The notes below the pieces were generated by a model. The model did no database searches, was not told the origin of the DNA, and was given only the letters and a program-made list of their open reading frames with translations. 64,000 bases of DNA from positions 12,405,806 to 12,469,805 of the forward strand of contig OZ029921.1 in NCBI GenBank assembly GCA_964023275.1, read 5' to 3'. Shown piece by piece: positions 53,171 to 64,000 of this stretch. The stretch's first letter is position 1; each line of letters begins with the position of its first letter. The translations under genes were made by a program, and so were the position numbers. Source of the DNA: Norana najaformis (lineage: Eukaryota; Annelida; Clitellata; Crassiclitellata; Hormogastridae).

Positions 53171-53805
53171 AAATGAACATGTAGATATCCAACGACCATC
53201 AAATATTTCACCAATGTTACCAACATATCAGTTGTCGACTTGTCATCATGTGTACATGAAATGTTTTTTCTGGGCTGATGATCTTTTTTGTGTTTTCACA
53301 GTTCAGCAGTAGGAACAGCAGCATTAGCAGTAGTAAGAGACAGGTCTTCATTGTGATCATGCACAGCAAGACATCACAAGATATCTTTTCTGTTGCCATG
53401 TGTGATAGGAATGAATGCATGCTGAGATCTTGTTCCATTCATATTTTTCATGTCAGTGTATTGATAAGGTAATACAAAGCTCTTTTGATGTTTATCAATG
53501 TCTTTAGCTGAGATATGATGTCTGTAACCTGATATCTGTAACATGTGTCTTGGGCCAAATGAGCTCTTCCTTTGGTGTCATTATTTGACCCAAAGTTGCA
53601 TAATGGTCAAAGATTATCAAAATCTGGTTGAGTTGACATGGAATGTCTCAGAAATTATTCTGCAGTCCACATTGCTATGCAATCTGTTATTCACTATTGA
53701 TAATGCCTAGTTTGAAACAATGCTTATTTATGGGTGTGCTGAAAGTGCTTTGATGATCGTTATGCCCATATGCAATCTTACTGGTACAGGGCACTAACAG
53801 AAAAG
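53171..53805. other. No recognisable feature
   Basis: AT-rich; no supported frame. Confidence 0.4.
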
Positions 53806-53809
53806 GTTG

Positions 53810-54560
53810 CAATTAACCTTGTTGCCTCCAACGCCAGGCTCATCTCAAAGCTGTTTGTACTCCACATGCGAGTGCTTAGCTAGTTGGTTTATCCTACGAT
53901 TCCTCGCTCAGCGGATGGACATATGGCATGTTAACAAATGCATTACTTACTTACTTATCCATCACTTATCCATCACTGCATATTGCCTGAGATTAGATGA
54001 AGCCATGAGAATAGCTGTGGGTCTTTGTCTCAGCACCAGTATGTTTGAGCAACACAACTGTCCCTGTGGAGCATTGATGGCTGCGGATGGTTCACATGAG
54101 CTTTCTTGTTTATTGGGCTGTGCTGAATGATCTCATTTGTTGGAACCTTTTCTATGCTGGCTTCCCTACCATTAAAGAGCTTCCTGGTCTATCAAGAACT
54201 AATGGTAAGAGGCCTGATGGTCTAACAATTCTGTGGCACTTAGGCCACTATCTAATTTAGGACATCACAGTCATAAATACCATGCAACCTCTTACCTGTC
54301 CACTACCTCTGTGTTGGGCAGCCATCATTTTGTTCCTTAGAGATTTTTGAGCCAATCAACAACAGTAGCATGGCATTTCTCACAGACTTTGGGTGTTATC
54401 TCCTGTATATCCAGTGACTTGAGAAAAATGAGCTATCTCTTTCAGTGTCTCACAACAGTAATCCATTGCTTGAATGCAGTAACTTTTTTGCGATACCTTT
54501 TCACTGCCAGATATTGACAAGTCATTGCCGTTCCAAATACATTTTCATCCAGACTGATTT
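53810..54560 (+). pseudogene. Decayed C-terminal region of an RT protein family
   Basis: In shifting frames: HASAWLVGL-like start, RLDEAMRIAVGLCLSTSMFE, CPCGALMAADGSHELSCLLG, a DGKRPDG-like block and a decayed GDxRExxxLFQ end (SDLRKMSYLFQCLTT). The order RxDDxxxRxAVGLRLG, CxCGxxxDxxGxHxLSC, KRPDG, LFQRxSxxxQRxNA fits a C-terminal module I remember from invertebrate LINE proteins. The final part is homologous to 13795-13992. Confidence 0.55.
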
Positions 54561-55389
54561 CACACAACCCTTGGGTACATAACACCTTAGGGTATAAAAA
54601 ATTAATAGTAATAAAGCTTTAATTAGCAACTTACATCGAGTCACTTTGCCAGTGAGACCTTCAAAAAGCAAGATTGAGACAAGACCTGAGACATCCTGCT
54701 TTGAGGCCGAGATTTAGACCAAGACAGTCACCAATCTGTTCGAGATTGGACCATTTCTAGACCGAGATGTTGAAACTGAGACTGCATCTGTGGTCTTTAC
54801 TGAAGCAGTGTAGAGAGCTTGAGCAAGTCCTTAATACACCATTGCTTAGCACCATTGTTTGATGTGTTGTCAGTGGATAGTGACGTTAAGCAAATATAAG
54901 GAATAAATAGATAAATGAATCACCTGTGATGAATAGCTGTTAATTTAATTTGCAGTTTGGCCTTGTTGAATTTAGCACTTGTGTTCCCCAAGTGTATTAG
55001 ATCTTGGCATGTTATTGCAAAATGTATTGGTATATAAATTGTACAGTAGCCTCATGACTTGTAATGTGTAATTGGCCGACTGGCGCACCTGGCCCACCAG
55101 AAGAATTGTTCTCAGATACGTGGGGAGAATAAAGTGTTGTTTCGAGGACTGCATAATTGGAAGTTCAAGCATCTCTCTTGAAAGAATCGGAAGGTGGTTG
55201 ATTGTTGGTATTCCTGTCGATGGACTGAGGGCATTCTCTAGTCTTTTCTTGACAGACCGAGAAGAGAATTGTTGTTACCATGGTACTCTCAACTAGGTCA
55301 GGACTGGGCACGTAGAGAGATCGAAAGTTTCTGTGCGCCAGAGTATACAGTGCCCAGTAGGTCCTCGTTTACCAACTGTTCCAGATCTA
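54561..55389. other. No gene recognised
   Basis: No supported coding frame or repeat family identified. Confidence 0.35.
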
Positions 55390-55650
55390 CAACACTCTGC
55401 CTGATTCATCATTTGCAGTCATTTGCAGCCGATGTGACCCTTGTTTGCTCTTTCATTCTGATTCCCATGAACTACTGCAGTTTTGTCCTTTATGGCCTAT
55501 GGAAGTTCCATACACATCAGCCACAGCACCTGAAGTCTGTATTATTTGACAGTGGTCTCACTGGTTTGGGTCGGGAGCGCCTCTGATGAGTCTATTCTTG
55601 AAGTGGCGCTTTATAGATGTCAGATTACAATTACAATTACACAGTCCATT
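55390..55650 (+). pseudogene. Internally deleted CR1 fragment with 3' hairpin and tail
   Basis: IHHLQSFAADVTLVCSFILI then MNYCSFVLYGLWKF (the LDYCNSxLYGLP block). It jumps directly to the 3' end GAGCGCCTCTGATGAG...AAGTGGCGCTTTATAG followed by ATTACAATTACAATTACA. Confidence 0.65.
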
Positions 55651-55714
55651 TTCTCAGCTTTGCCATTCAACTTGTGGGTAATGGGCCTAAATTCTTGCAT
55701 GCATTGGACTATAT

Positions 55715-55985
55715 ATGTGAGATTATGCATTGGCTTCCTGTTCAGGACAGAGTTAAATTTATTGTCTTCTTCTTTTAATGGGCTTAGTTAGTGCATGTGT
55801 CCCAGAATACACCAGGAACCTATGCATTCCTGTTTGAGCCATCTGGGTTAGGGTTAGTACCATACAATGATTTGAGTACATTTGCTTTCTCTTGCTTCTG
55901 GACTACCCATCTGGAGCAGAAAATTTGAACTGATCGATCAAAAGAACTTAAGAAACATTTTTGCTCTGTGTTGCGTTTTAGAGGT
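55715..55985 (+). pseudogene. Small CR1 RT C-terminal fragment
   Basis: One frame reads LHWLPVQDRVKFIV-like sequence from TGCATTGGCTTCCTGTTCAG, then GLVSACVPEYTRNLCIPV, matching LHWLPVxxRIxFKxxL...G..P.YLxxLCxPV. Confidence 0.55.
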
Positions 55986-56865
55986 ATTCAGAGGGAGTTT
56001 TTTGCTTTGCTGTTTTCATTACAAGTACCCATAATATCGAGCAGAAGTATGGCATCCGAAGATACAGATTTCAGACCTTGCTCTGAGCAAATAGACATTA
56101 TAGAGGTACGATAACTCATCTGTCTTATTGAGTATTTGCTGTTAGAGCTGATAGTAACTTCATTTAGCCTGCTTTTTTACACACAGAGATATTAAACTTA
56201 ACCAAAATACTTTGACTAGTTTGAGTAAAATGCAGAATGTTAGTTCTTGAGGTTTGGAAGGTAAACCTGCTGTGAAAGGAAGCTAAGCTTAAGCAAATTT
56301 CATGCAGGCCTTGGCAAACCATGGAGCAGGAAATGAATTCCAGTAATTGAACATTCATATGTATTTGTAAGATGTGTGCATCCAGTTAAATTTTAAGTGA
56401 AACGGGTATTCAGCATTTAATGAAAAATGTAATGGGAGACAAAGTTTACTAAAAGAAAGAATGACATCATAAACAGGCTTTGGCTGCAAAAGCATATTCT
56501 ATGAGTTTTTTATGCAAGCCTGCACTACCCATCCCCTTTCTGCTCCAAAGATGACCTTGTGGTGTATTGAACTGTCATCTGGGGTTTGAGGCAAAACTCC
56601 AGCTTCCAGCTGTGTTTGCATGCTTTTAGCTTTAATGTTGGCATTACATAGGCAAGGTATATGTATTTTTGTGAACAGAATTTCTGCTTAATTTCAATAA
56701 ATCTGTCCTGTTTTACTTATTGTTAGTTATGCGCATATGTGAACATTGGTGACTTGTAAAAACCTATCTAACCCCGTCTACTGGAAGCTCTCATGAAGAA
56801 ATATAATGGAATAATTAAGTAAATTGTTGAGGTACAATCTCCACCTAAATGTAATCTTAGCTGGA
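55986..56865. other. No recognisable feature
   Basis: AT-rich sequence; no supported frame. Confidence 0.4.
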
Positions 56866-56869
56866 TCTG

Positions 56870-57480
56870 CTGTAGTGCCGTTATCATAAGCACAAGGCAT
56901 CAGTCGATGGCTGCTAGAATTACACAAAATCACTTTACAGAATCACAGTCCTTTTGCCAGAATCAGTCAATCCATGAAGTCCCAGAGATTGAAAGGCAGA
57001 TTGCAGAATTAGCAGTCTGAAAAAGCTGAGATTTTAGCCCAGATATAAACTACTTCCAAGAACTTTGAAAGTGGACAGAAACAGGTAGTGATTTCCAGAG
57101 CTTCAGACGAGTCTAGGAACCTAATACTTTTCTGGCTTGGCAGGGTACAACAAGAGTCAAAGCATCTTTGAGCAAATGGAAAATTTGAGCCTGAGGAGTG
57201 AAAAAGATTAAAGCTAAGAGGGTCGGTCAATGTCGACTACCTTATAAAGTATGAGACATCTTCACTGTACTCTGTTCAGTGTTAGCCAGTGCAAGAAATG
57301 CAGTATGAAAGTGATGTGCAGGAATTTGAGAGTTGTCGTTATTGGTCTTGGCCAGGGAGTTCTGAAGCATTTGTAATTTGCAAAAATTTGCATTGATGAA
57401 GCCAGTTTGTCTTGATGAAGCCAGGCGAATGACTGATAGAATTTTGTGAACAACACAAGTTGATAGTGATGAACACATGG
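56870..57480 (-). pseudogene. Decayed LINE 3' end
   Basis: Minus strand has KLQMLQNSLAKTNNDNSQIP and HITFILHFLHWL-like codons in two frames, matching KLQxLQNxLARxxxxxxK..HITPxLKSLHWLP. The 3' end CATCGACTGATGCCTTGTGC is at about 56892-56911. Strongly diverged. Confidence 0.6.
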
Positions 57481-57569
57481 TTTAAGCATGAAAACAGATG
57501 TCGATACACATGGAAGGGACCAGGAGAGATAAGGAGATATCAGACAGACTACATCTTGTTAAGACATAG

Positions 57570-59806
57570 ATGCAGTAACAGTGTTAAGAAACTCACAATC
57601 ATACCCTGGTGCTGATGTTGATACGGATCACAATCTGGTCGTGATCACTCACCATGAAGAATGATACATAAGCACAGAAAGAGACATTGGGACATAGAAA
57701 AACTCAAAAGGGTTTTGAAAGGAATTTGCATATGTGGTGGACCAACAGATTGGTGATAAGAAAGAGGCAAGGAACAGTGAATGAAAAGTTGGAACAAATG
57801 AAGAATGTTATTACAACGGAGGCGAAGCGGATGGTGGAATACAGCAGTGCACAGCATTGGAGGATCTTCAACAGCAGAGGAGATATTTGATAAGGTATAC
57901 AACAAGGTGCAGGAACTGATGAAGAAAGACAGCCGAAAAAGTACAATGATAAGGGATGCAAAGGGAAATATACTAACAGATGAAAAAGAGATCAGAGACA
58001 GATGGAAAGAATACCTGGTGGTCCCTATGGTCCGCACTACCACCACATGGTTCAGCTTCGCGTTGTTGGCCCTGCTTCATGGAACGACCTGTCTGGCGAC
58101 CTTCGGCAGGAATTCCTATCTCTCTCTCCCTCTCTTTTCCACAACCTTTTGAAGACCGTATTATTCCCCAGTAGTTCTGGGACATTTGGCCGGAGCTCCT
58201 CTGATGAGTTTTATCTTGAAGTGGCGCTTTATAAGTTTTTGATTGTACAGTTACTATACATTGAGGAATTATACGACAAAGACAACAGACCAACAAATAC
58301 AGAAATGGATGAAACCATCAAGGAACCTGAAGATGATGAAGAGATGGGACCTGTATTGCTGAGACAGGAAGTTGGAGGCAATAGAAAAAAGAATGGAAAT
58401 TCTGAAGGCATAGATAAAATACCAGCTGAGATGTTGAATAACCTGGGAGAAAAGGCAACAGCAGATTTAGTAACAATATGTGAACAGATATGTCTGACTT
58501 GAGAGTAACCAAAGGATTTTACGCAAACAGTGATGGTACCTCTTCAAAGGAAGGCAAATGCAAGTGAATGCAGTGATTACAGAACAGTAAGCCTCATACC
58601 AAATGCATCACAGGTCGTGTTGAAAAAATTAACTAGAAGGTTGGAGAGCAAAGCAGAAGCTATACAAGTTATAGGAGAAGATCAGCTTGGATTCAGAAGA
58701 GGAAGGGGAACAAGAGATGCAACTGGAGTCCTGAGAACACTGGGAGAGAGATATATACAACATGGAAAAGGTGTGTATATCTGCTTTGTGGATTATGAAA
58801 AGGCCTTTGACAGAGTGAACTGGTGCAAATTCATGACAACAGTCAAAAAATCGGAGTAGATTGGAGGGATAGACAGTTAATAAGAAACTTGTACATGGAC
58901 CAGTCAGTGGTAATAAGAGTACATGGAATAAACTCACAACCTGGAGGAATAGAAAGAGTCAGACAAGGCTGCCTGCAATCACCTTTACTTTTCAACATCT
59001 ACTTGCAGATGTTGGTCACAGAAGCACTGGAGAATATATATGATGGAGTCAAGATTGGGGGAATCTGGTAAATGCCATAAGATCTGCAGATGACCAGGCA
59101 ATGGTAGCAGACCTGTACCAATGCTTGACTACAAAGAATAATGGGTGCGCTGAACAAAAAATCGGAAGAACATGGTATGAAGATAAATAGAAAGAAAACA
59201 AAGGTAATGAGATTGAGTAAATGTGAGGAAAAAAGAATAATTGTGGTAGTTGATGGTACAAAAATTGAACAAGTCCACCAGTTGTGTTACCTTTGAAGTT
59301 TAATACCAGATGACTGCAGATGCAGTGCTGACATCAAGAATAGCAATGGGGAAAGAAGCATCCTGGAGGAGAGGAGAACTTCTGAGAGGAAGGCTGATTC
59401 TGGATCTAAAGAAAAGAATGATGAAAAGCTTCATATGGAGTGTAACACTGTATGGTTCTGAGACATAGATTATGTAAAGGCAGAAACTGAGAAACTTGAG
59501 GCATTTGAAATGTGGATATGGAGAAGACTGGCAAAAATCAGCTTAAAAGAATTACAAAACAAACGAGAAGGTGTTGCAGTTGGTAAGGGAAGAAAGAACA
59601 CTGGTGAATACAATAAGGACGAGACAAGTGAACTGGATTGGTTACATACTACGTGGAAATTCTCTCCTGAGGACAGTGATTGAAGGAAAAATTGAGGGAA
59701 AAAAAGTTTCAAGAAGACCAAGGAATATGCTCCTGCCAAGCCTACATGGCAGCTTTCTTGGAAAGGGCAACAAAAAAGGGGGGTCAGGAAGCTGCATTGG
59801 GCTGTA
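57570..59806 (+). pseudogene. RTE-like LINE with APE end and RT, broken and invaded
   Basis: Begins in the APE C-terminus (PGADVDTDHNLVVI, the SDH motif as TDH). The linker continues with WNTAVHSI-type sequence, DKVYNKVQELMKKDSRKSTM and KEIRDRWKEY. A 240-bp CR1 tail is inserted at 58016; the frame resumes IEELYDKDNRP. RT: GIDKIPAEMLNNLGEKATAD, SDYRTVSLIPNASQVVLKKL, DQLGFRRGRGTRDATGVLRT, motif A CFVDYEKAFDRVNW, VRQGCLQSPLLFNIYLQMLV; the FADD-like region (SADDQAM) sits in another frame at ~59088. The C-terminus WKFSPEDSD and a PAKPTWQLSWKG end follow. At 59807 a CR1 begins. Multiple stops: inactive. Confidence 0.8.
58016..58255 (+). mobile_element. 240-bp CR1 3' end inserted in the RTE element
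   Basis: VPMVRTTTHGSASRVVG-like codons then GPASWNDLSGDLRQEF, GGAGCTCCTCTGATGAG...AAGTGGCGCTTTATAAG and the end. ATAC flanks both sides (58012-58015 and 58256-58259), and removing the insert joins RWKEY to IEELYDKD of the RTE frame. Confidence 0.75.
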
Positions 59807-59807
59807 C

Positions 59808-60034
59808 GGCCATGTCACTCTTCTTGCTCTTTATGACATCAGTGCTGCCTTCGACGCTGTTGATCAGTCCATTCTCCTAGAACGACTGTCTAAATCCTTT
59901 GGCCTTACTGACTCTGCTCTTCTTTGGTTTCGCTCATTTCTTTCTGATCGCTCCCTTTCTGTTATTTTTGGGCCCACTCGCTCTGCCTGGACTCACATTC
60001 CCTATGGTCTTCCCCAGAGTTCGTTACTTGCACC
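59808..60034 (+). pseudogene. 5' part of a truncated CR1 copy, split by a hAT element
   Basis: GHVTLLALYDISAAFDAVDQ, SILLERLSKSFGLTDSALLW and PTRSAWTHIPYGLPQSSLLA. This is the same family as, and nearly identical to, codons ~475-550 of the 42428 ORF. Interrupted at 60034 after the CTTGCACC codons; continues at 63764. Confidence 0.9.
60027..60034 (+). repeat. Target-site duplication CTTGCACC (left)
   Basis: Exact copy at 63764-63771, flanking the hAT. The intact LINE at ~44070 has this sequence once. Confidence 0.95.
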
Positions 60035-60068
60035 TAGAGATGTAAAAAAAACATGTTTTTTTTGGCGT

Positions 60069-60133
60069 TGAAATATTTCAATGAAATATTTCAGTTTTAT
60101 TTGAAATATTTCAGTTTCCTTTGAAACATTTGA
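60069..60133. promoter_or_regulatory. Subterminal palindrome cluster, left
   Basis: Three perfect TGAAATATTTCA palindromes and one degenerate copy (TGAAACATTTGA, 60122-60133). Their number and position suggest transposase binding sites; binding is inferred. Confidence 0.7.
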
Positions 60134-60714
60134 AATTATGTTTTTTTACATTTTACAACTAATTACAACCATAATAACAGTTTATTTATTTCTCTCATAT
60201 TACATATTATATGCATTATTGTGTTAGTGATGACCATCCTCGAGATACTCAATTTATTTCTAATTACCTGTTTTTAAGAATGACTTTTATGAGAGTTACA
60301 TTATATGTTGAAAAACATATTTTATTCACCAAATGTCACAAATTACAGTTTGATCTAATAAAGTAGATGTTATTGTTCATTGTTATGCTTAACATTTATT
60401 ATTAATCACTTGTTTTGTCATAAATGATATAAATGTGATTTTAGCTAAATTCTGCTAGCCTAGGAGGCTAGGACACAGTCAATCGTATAGAATTCGAAAC
60501 ACTTTAGTGACTTTACAAGACAAATTATAAATCACAAATACTATGTCAACTAGACTCAATAATAATCCGGCGAACAAAATTTTACAAAAAGTTCTAAGAA
60601 TAGAACTTAGAACACAAACATAAATAGTACTATCAGTCAGACAGAGTAAACCATCATTAATAGTAATTATACTGCTAAAATCTGTCAGTTACAACTTACA
60701 AGATTTCCTCATTG

Positions 60715-62978
60715 TTATTCATCATCGTCCATGTCATCATCTTTGTTGTCATCGTCAACATCATCATTGTCTCTATCATCATAACTGTCAGTGTCACTGT
60801 CATCATCATCACTGGCATCGTCACTGTCATAGTTTTCATGGCCTTCATCATCGACATTGTCACCGTCTTTGTCATTATCATTATCATCATCATTGTTATC
60901 ATCTTTGTCAGCATGGCTGTCATCATCATCATCGTCTGACTGATGCTCTAACTGTGGCAGTGGCGGTGATGTAGATATCTGAAGTGCTTGAGATGAGGAT
61001 GAGCAGGAAGCACTCGCACTCACAGCAGATGCAGCTGGCAAGGAGTCCATATCATCACTTTCATTGGTGTCCGTTGGGAATGTACCACTGTTTGACTTAG
61101 GATTTAACAGTTTCAGATTTTGGGATATGTACACTAACTTTCCGGCTCTGTCTGCTGTCAGCCTGTTTCGCTTTGCCGTGTGCACATTAGCATATGTGCT
61201 GAAACTTCGCTCACAGGCAGCACTAGTAGCAGGTAAACCCAAAATCTTACTTGCTATCTTTGTTAGTGGCCGAGAACAGCACATGCCTTGCCACCATGTA
61301 AGCGGTGGAACCTTAGCACTTGACGACCAAATGAATTGCTTCGACCACAGTCCAGTTTTTGCACGATATGATGCCAAATCTGCCAAGACATCACTTTCAA
61401 GCACACCTGCTGTAACTTTGGCGAACTTGCTTATAAATTCACAAGCATCGACTGCTTCATCCTCTGACAAATGTTGTCCAACATAATGTGGATCCAGCAA
61501 GTTGGCAGCCCTGTGAACGGCTTTCAAGCAAAAGTTTTTTCTGTCGGTGACAGCTGCTTTGGCAGCTTTCTCCTCCAACTTTGTAAGTGGAGACTCGGGA
61601 AGAATTGCAGAGAAACGTTTGTCAAGTTCATAGAAGATTTCAGCCACAAGACTAATATGTGGTGTATCGGCTTCAACTTTCGTAATCCATGTCAAAATGG
61701 GTTGCAGAAGTTTAAGAACTCCACTCAAACGGTCCCAAAAGACATCGGACAGTATATGGGCCTTTGTTGTCTTTGACATGTACGGCTGTGCTTTGTCATC
61801 AACCGCCAGTTGCTGCAGAGCAGCCTTGTTCATTTCAACGCTCTGCAGAGAAATGACATTTGAACCCCACCTGGTTTTCACTGGTAGCTTCAGACTTACG
61901 ACAGGAAGAGGCTTTTTTTGTTTGCGATCTTTAGGTTTTATGACTGATTTCTTGTCCCGTTTGCGCGCAGCTTTTGTAGCAGGAATTGCATTAAGCATTT
62001 GACTTCGTTTGACCTCTTTGACGACAGCAGTTGACTGGCAAACAACATCAGAAATTGTTCTAAGTTTACTCAAGTCAGTCATTAATAAATTGAGTCCGTG
62101 AGCAGCACAGCCGTAGCAAGATATCTGTGGGTATTTGTTCTCAATAGAATCCCATGCAGCTTTCATATTGGAAGCATTGTCTGTCACAACACCAACAAAT
62201 TTAGACTCACCAACAGCATCAATTACTTCACTCATTTTCTTTGCCATGTACTCGCCTGTGTGGCTCTCAGCACCAGTTGTCATTGTTTTGTAAAAAATGG
62301 GATGTGGTGTTGTTACAATGAAAGTAATAATTGACTGGTTTCATCTATTACTCCACCCATCACAAGTCAATGCCAGACCATCTGATGACGCGAGACGTTC
62401 GGTTACATCGCATGAAACACGTCCATATTCAGCATATAGCAAATTATTTGAAAGACTGTAACGACTTGGGAGCGTGTATGATGGGCGAAGTTTTGCGAAC
62501 AATTCTTGCCAAAGCGGACTTTCAACAATAGATAAGGGTGTTGCAGTGCCCTGGCTAATAGTTCATCAGTGCTTGTTTGTTCTTTAATATCCATTCTATC
62601 AACAAAAGAACTAACAGTAACTGTGGGAGCCCTGGTGCTAGTGGCAGTACTGAACACGTTTGCAGTGAAAGAGCGAGACTGTGTATATAATGGAATTGTT
62701 TCAAGGTTTTGACAAGTTGATGCTGAACCCAAAGAAGCTTCTGAACTTGGCATTGAATTGGTTGAAGCTGCCACTGCATTGACTGGAATTACTGAATTAC
62801 TGTATTTTCTCTTGATTTGGTCTGGACATTTCGGGCACTTCGACAAATGTTTGTCTAATCTGGTGCCATTGTCGGCACCCGTCCACTTGCAAAACTTGCA
62901 CTGAACTTTTCGCATTTTCCCAGTAGAGGCGACACTATTAAAAAGTTTTCTTGCTGGTGTTTGCTTACGTCCAGGCAT
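60715..62978 (-). pseudogene. hAT transposase with BED-type zinc finger, one frameshift and one stop
   Basis: The 5' part (62978-62403) starts MPGRKQTPARKLFNSV and has a BED-like finger C27-x2-C30...H44-x3-C48 that would bind the ends. At about 62530 the true frame shifts by one; in it ESPLWQELFAKLRPSYTLPS continues to LASSDGLALTCDGWS, carrying the first catalytic Asp (CDGW). A TGA at 62343-62341 follows. The second frame (62283-60715, 522 codons) has TDNASNM (D35), CAAH (59-62, the CxxH motif), TRWG at 137-140 and the C-terminal SAACERSFSTYANVHTAKRN with the likely catalytic E358. It ends in a ~70-residue Asp-rich tail (DDDDDD, DSDDASDDDD). Only two lesions separate it from a complete gene, so it decayed recently. 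Confidence 0.85.
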
Positions 62979-63694
62979 AATTCAGCTTTGACTCTTGTCT
63001 TTACTCTTTAGTCCCTACTCCCTAGTCCCTACACAATGCAATGCAATTTTTAAAAAAGCTTTAGGAAGAGGGAGTCATCATAAATGTATGCATTCACTAA
63101 TCACTACTGACTAGTCTACTCCATTAATATACGGTCCTGGCACTAAATCAACAATACACAATTGATTTTTCGTTAAAATTATAAATGCTTTAAACAACTA
63201 TTACCTGAAGGATGGATCATGGGATTAGATAAAGATGTAAGATAAGAGAAAACAGAATTATCGATTTTTCGGGAAACCGAATTTCGGTTGTAAAAATACA
63301 ATTTTAAACCCAATTTCGGTTATGATTAATGATTAATGATTATTTTCTACTTAGAGATTGAAATTCTAAATAATAATAATAATAATGATACCGTACGTTT
63401 ATTTAAGAAGTCTTTCATTCGTCAAACAACATAAATAAAACCAGGAATAGGCATGACGACGGAAACTGTGTACAAGAAATCCATCATGGCTGCCATCGAC
63501 TACGATCAAATAGAGTGCAAACAATGACAAGCAAAGTAACGTCTGCTATTATAAAGTTAATATCCGATTGCAGAACAGACCATCTCTTTGGAACAGCACC
63601 ATGTCATTGGAACAGCAGAAACTGGTCCAACTCAAGACATTGTGTCAATTTGTGTGCATCCAATACTTCAAAACATGTTGTTTTTTTTGGTCAT

Positions 63695-63749
63695 TGAAAT
63701 ATTTCAAAAAAACCTGTCAGAAATGAAATATTTCAAATGAAATATTTCA
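63695..63749. promoter_or_regulatory. Subterminal palindrome cluster, right
   Basis: Three perfect TGAAATATTTCA palindromes at the right end of the hAT, mirroring the left cluster. Confidence 0.7.
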
Positions 63750-63763
63750 CGCTCACATCACTA

Positions 63764-64000
63764 CTTGCACCGCTTCTATATATCCTGTATACTGCTGACC
63801 TGGCCAGTATACTTCTTCCCTTGGGTGTTTCGTCTCACCAATAACTGATGACACTCAATCCTTTACTCATGGCCCGGCTGCCTCAGCCACTCTGATGGTT
63901 GAGCGGATCCTTGAGGCCACCTTTGTTCTAGGTCTCTGGGTGTCTTCTAACCGCCTCTGTCTTAATCCTGATAAGACTCAATATATCTGGCTAGGTGGCC
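63764..64000 (+). pseudogene. Continuation of the split CR1 RT, running off the window
   Basis: Starts with the CTTGCACC duplication and reads PLLYILYTADLASILLPLGV. Then there is a small deletion in the catalytic codons (CACCAATAACTGATGAC where the intact copy at ~44145 has CACCAATATGCTGATGAC), which breaks YADD. It continues SFTHGPAASATLMVERILEA and RLCLNPDKTQYIWLGG to the window end. Confidence 0.9.

Larger units (their letters stand above)
60035..63763 (-). mobile_element. hAT transposon, 3.73 kb, near-autonomous
   Basis: The left end TAGAGATGT and the right end, reverse-complemented TAGTGATGT, form a short TIR, with an exact 8-bp target duplication outside. Just inside both ends are copies of the palindrome TGAAATATTTCA: left 60069-60080, 60082-60093, 60102-60113; right 63695-63706, 63724-63735, 63738-63749. 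The transposase gene fills the middle on the minus strand. Confidence 0.9.

Noticed and set aside
60696-60939. Plus- and minus-strand Val/Ile- and Met/Thr-rich frames over the hAT tail
   Set aside because: Shadows of the GAT/GAC repeat encoding the acidic tail of the hAT transposase.

Overview
This is a 64-kb piece of animal nuclear DNA, probably from a marine invertebrate. The reasons are metazoan-type APE/RT LINEs (CR1-, L2- and RTE-like), hAT, P/THAP, Tigger and copia/Gypsy elements, a tRNA-derived SINE, and TG/TATG-rich low-complexity DNA. I cannot name the species from sequence alone. I found no convincing host gene; almost everything recognisable is a transposable element, often inserted into another.

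Layout. 1-6.35 kb: decayed CR1 reverse-transcriptase (RT) pieces, an LTR piece, a Tigger transposase remnant, an ORF of an unknown family (about 4.49-4.95 kb) and a SINE. 6.38-11.83 kb: the most striking structure, two head-to-head copies of an intact 563/565-codon Cys-rich putative transposase gene. They form near-identical 2.28-kb inverted arms around a 0.88-kb spacer, each with its own 42-bp terminal inverted repeats (TIRs) and a TATA/CRE promoter. 12.2-19.4 kb: broken LINEs, a TA-flanked 905-bp DNA element and a possible piggyBac remnant.

19.5-29.6 kb: one copia element (gag, pre-integrase, integrase, start of RT) split by two clean insertions. The first is an internally deleted hAT (20673-22317, 8-bp target duplication CATACAAA). 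The second is a 6.19-kb element (23037-29226, 6-bp target duplication CATAAA, AG...CT ends) whose long TIRs are arrays of 28-bp units. It carries an ORF of an unknown single-pass membrane family, a nested LINE, a perfect 58-bp palindrome and a degenerate ~180-bp repeat array. Its ends and target duplication resemble Polinton/Maverick elements, though no Polinton core gene is visible.

29.6-37.2 kb: an LTR, a perfect 23-bp hairpin, RTE-like RT copies and a Gypsy RT remnant. 37.2-45.4 kb: an 8.15-kb hAT shell (target duplication C[T/C]CTAGCT) holding a broken THAP/P-element transposase (itself hit by a LINE) and a nearly intact 903-codon LINE. 46.2-57.5 kb: more decayed LINEs and a palindromic MITE-like block. 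57.6-64 kb: nested layers. An RTE-like element contains a 240-bp CR1 tail and is abutted by a 5'-truncated CR1; that CR1 is split by a 3.73-kb hAT (target duplication CTTGCACC) with an almost complete transposase and TGAAATATTTCA subterminal palindromes.

These genes are separate mobile elements, not a pathway. Nesting gives relative ages: copia is older than its hAT and 28-bp-repeat insertions, and the RTE is older than the CR1, which is older than the last hAT. All similarity statements come from reading the sequence and remembered family motifs; no database search was run.
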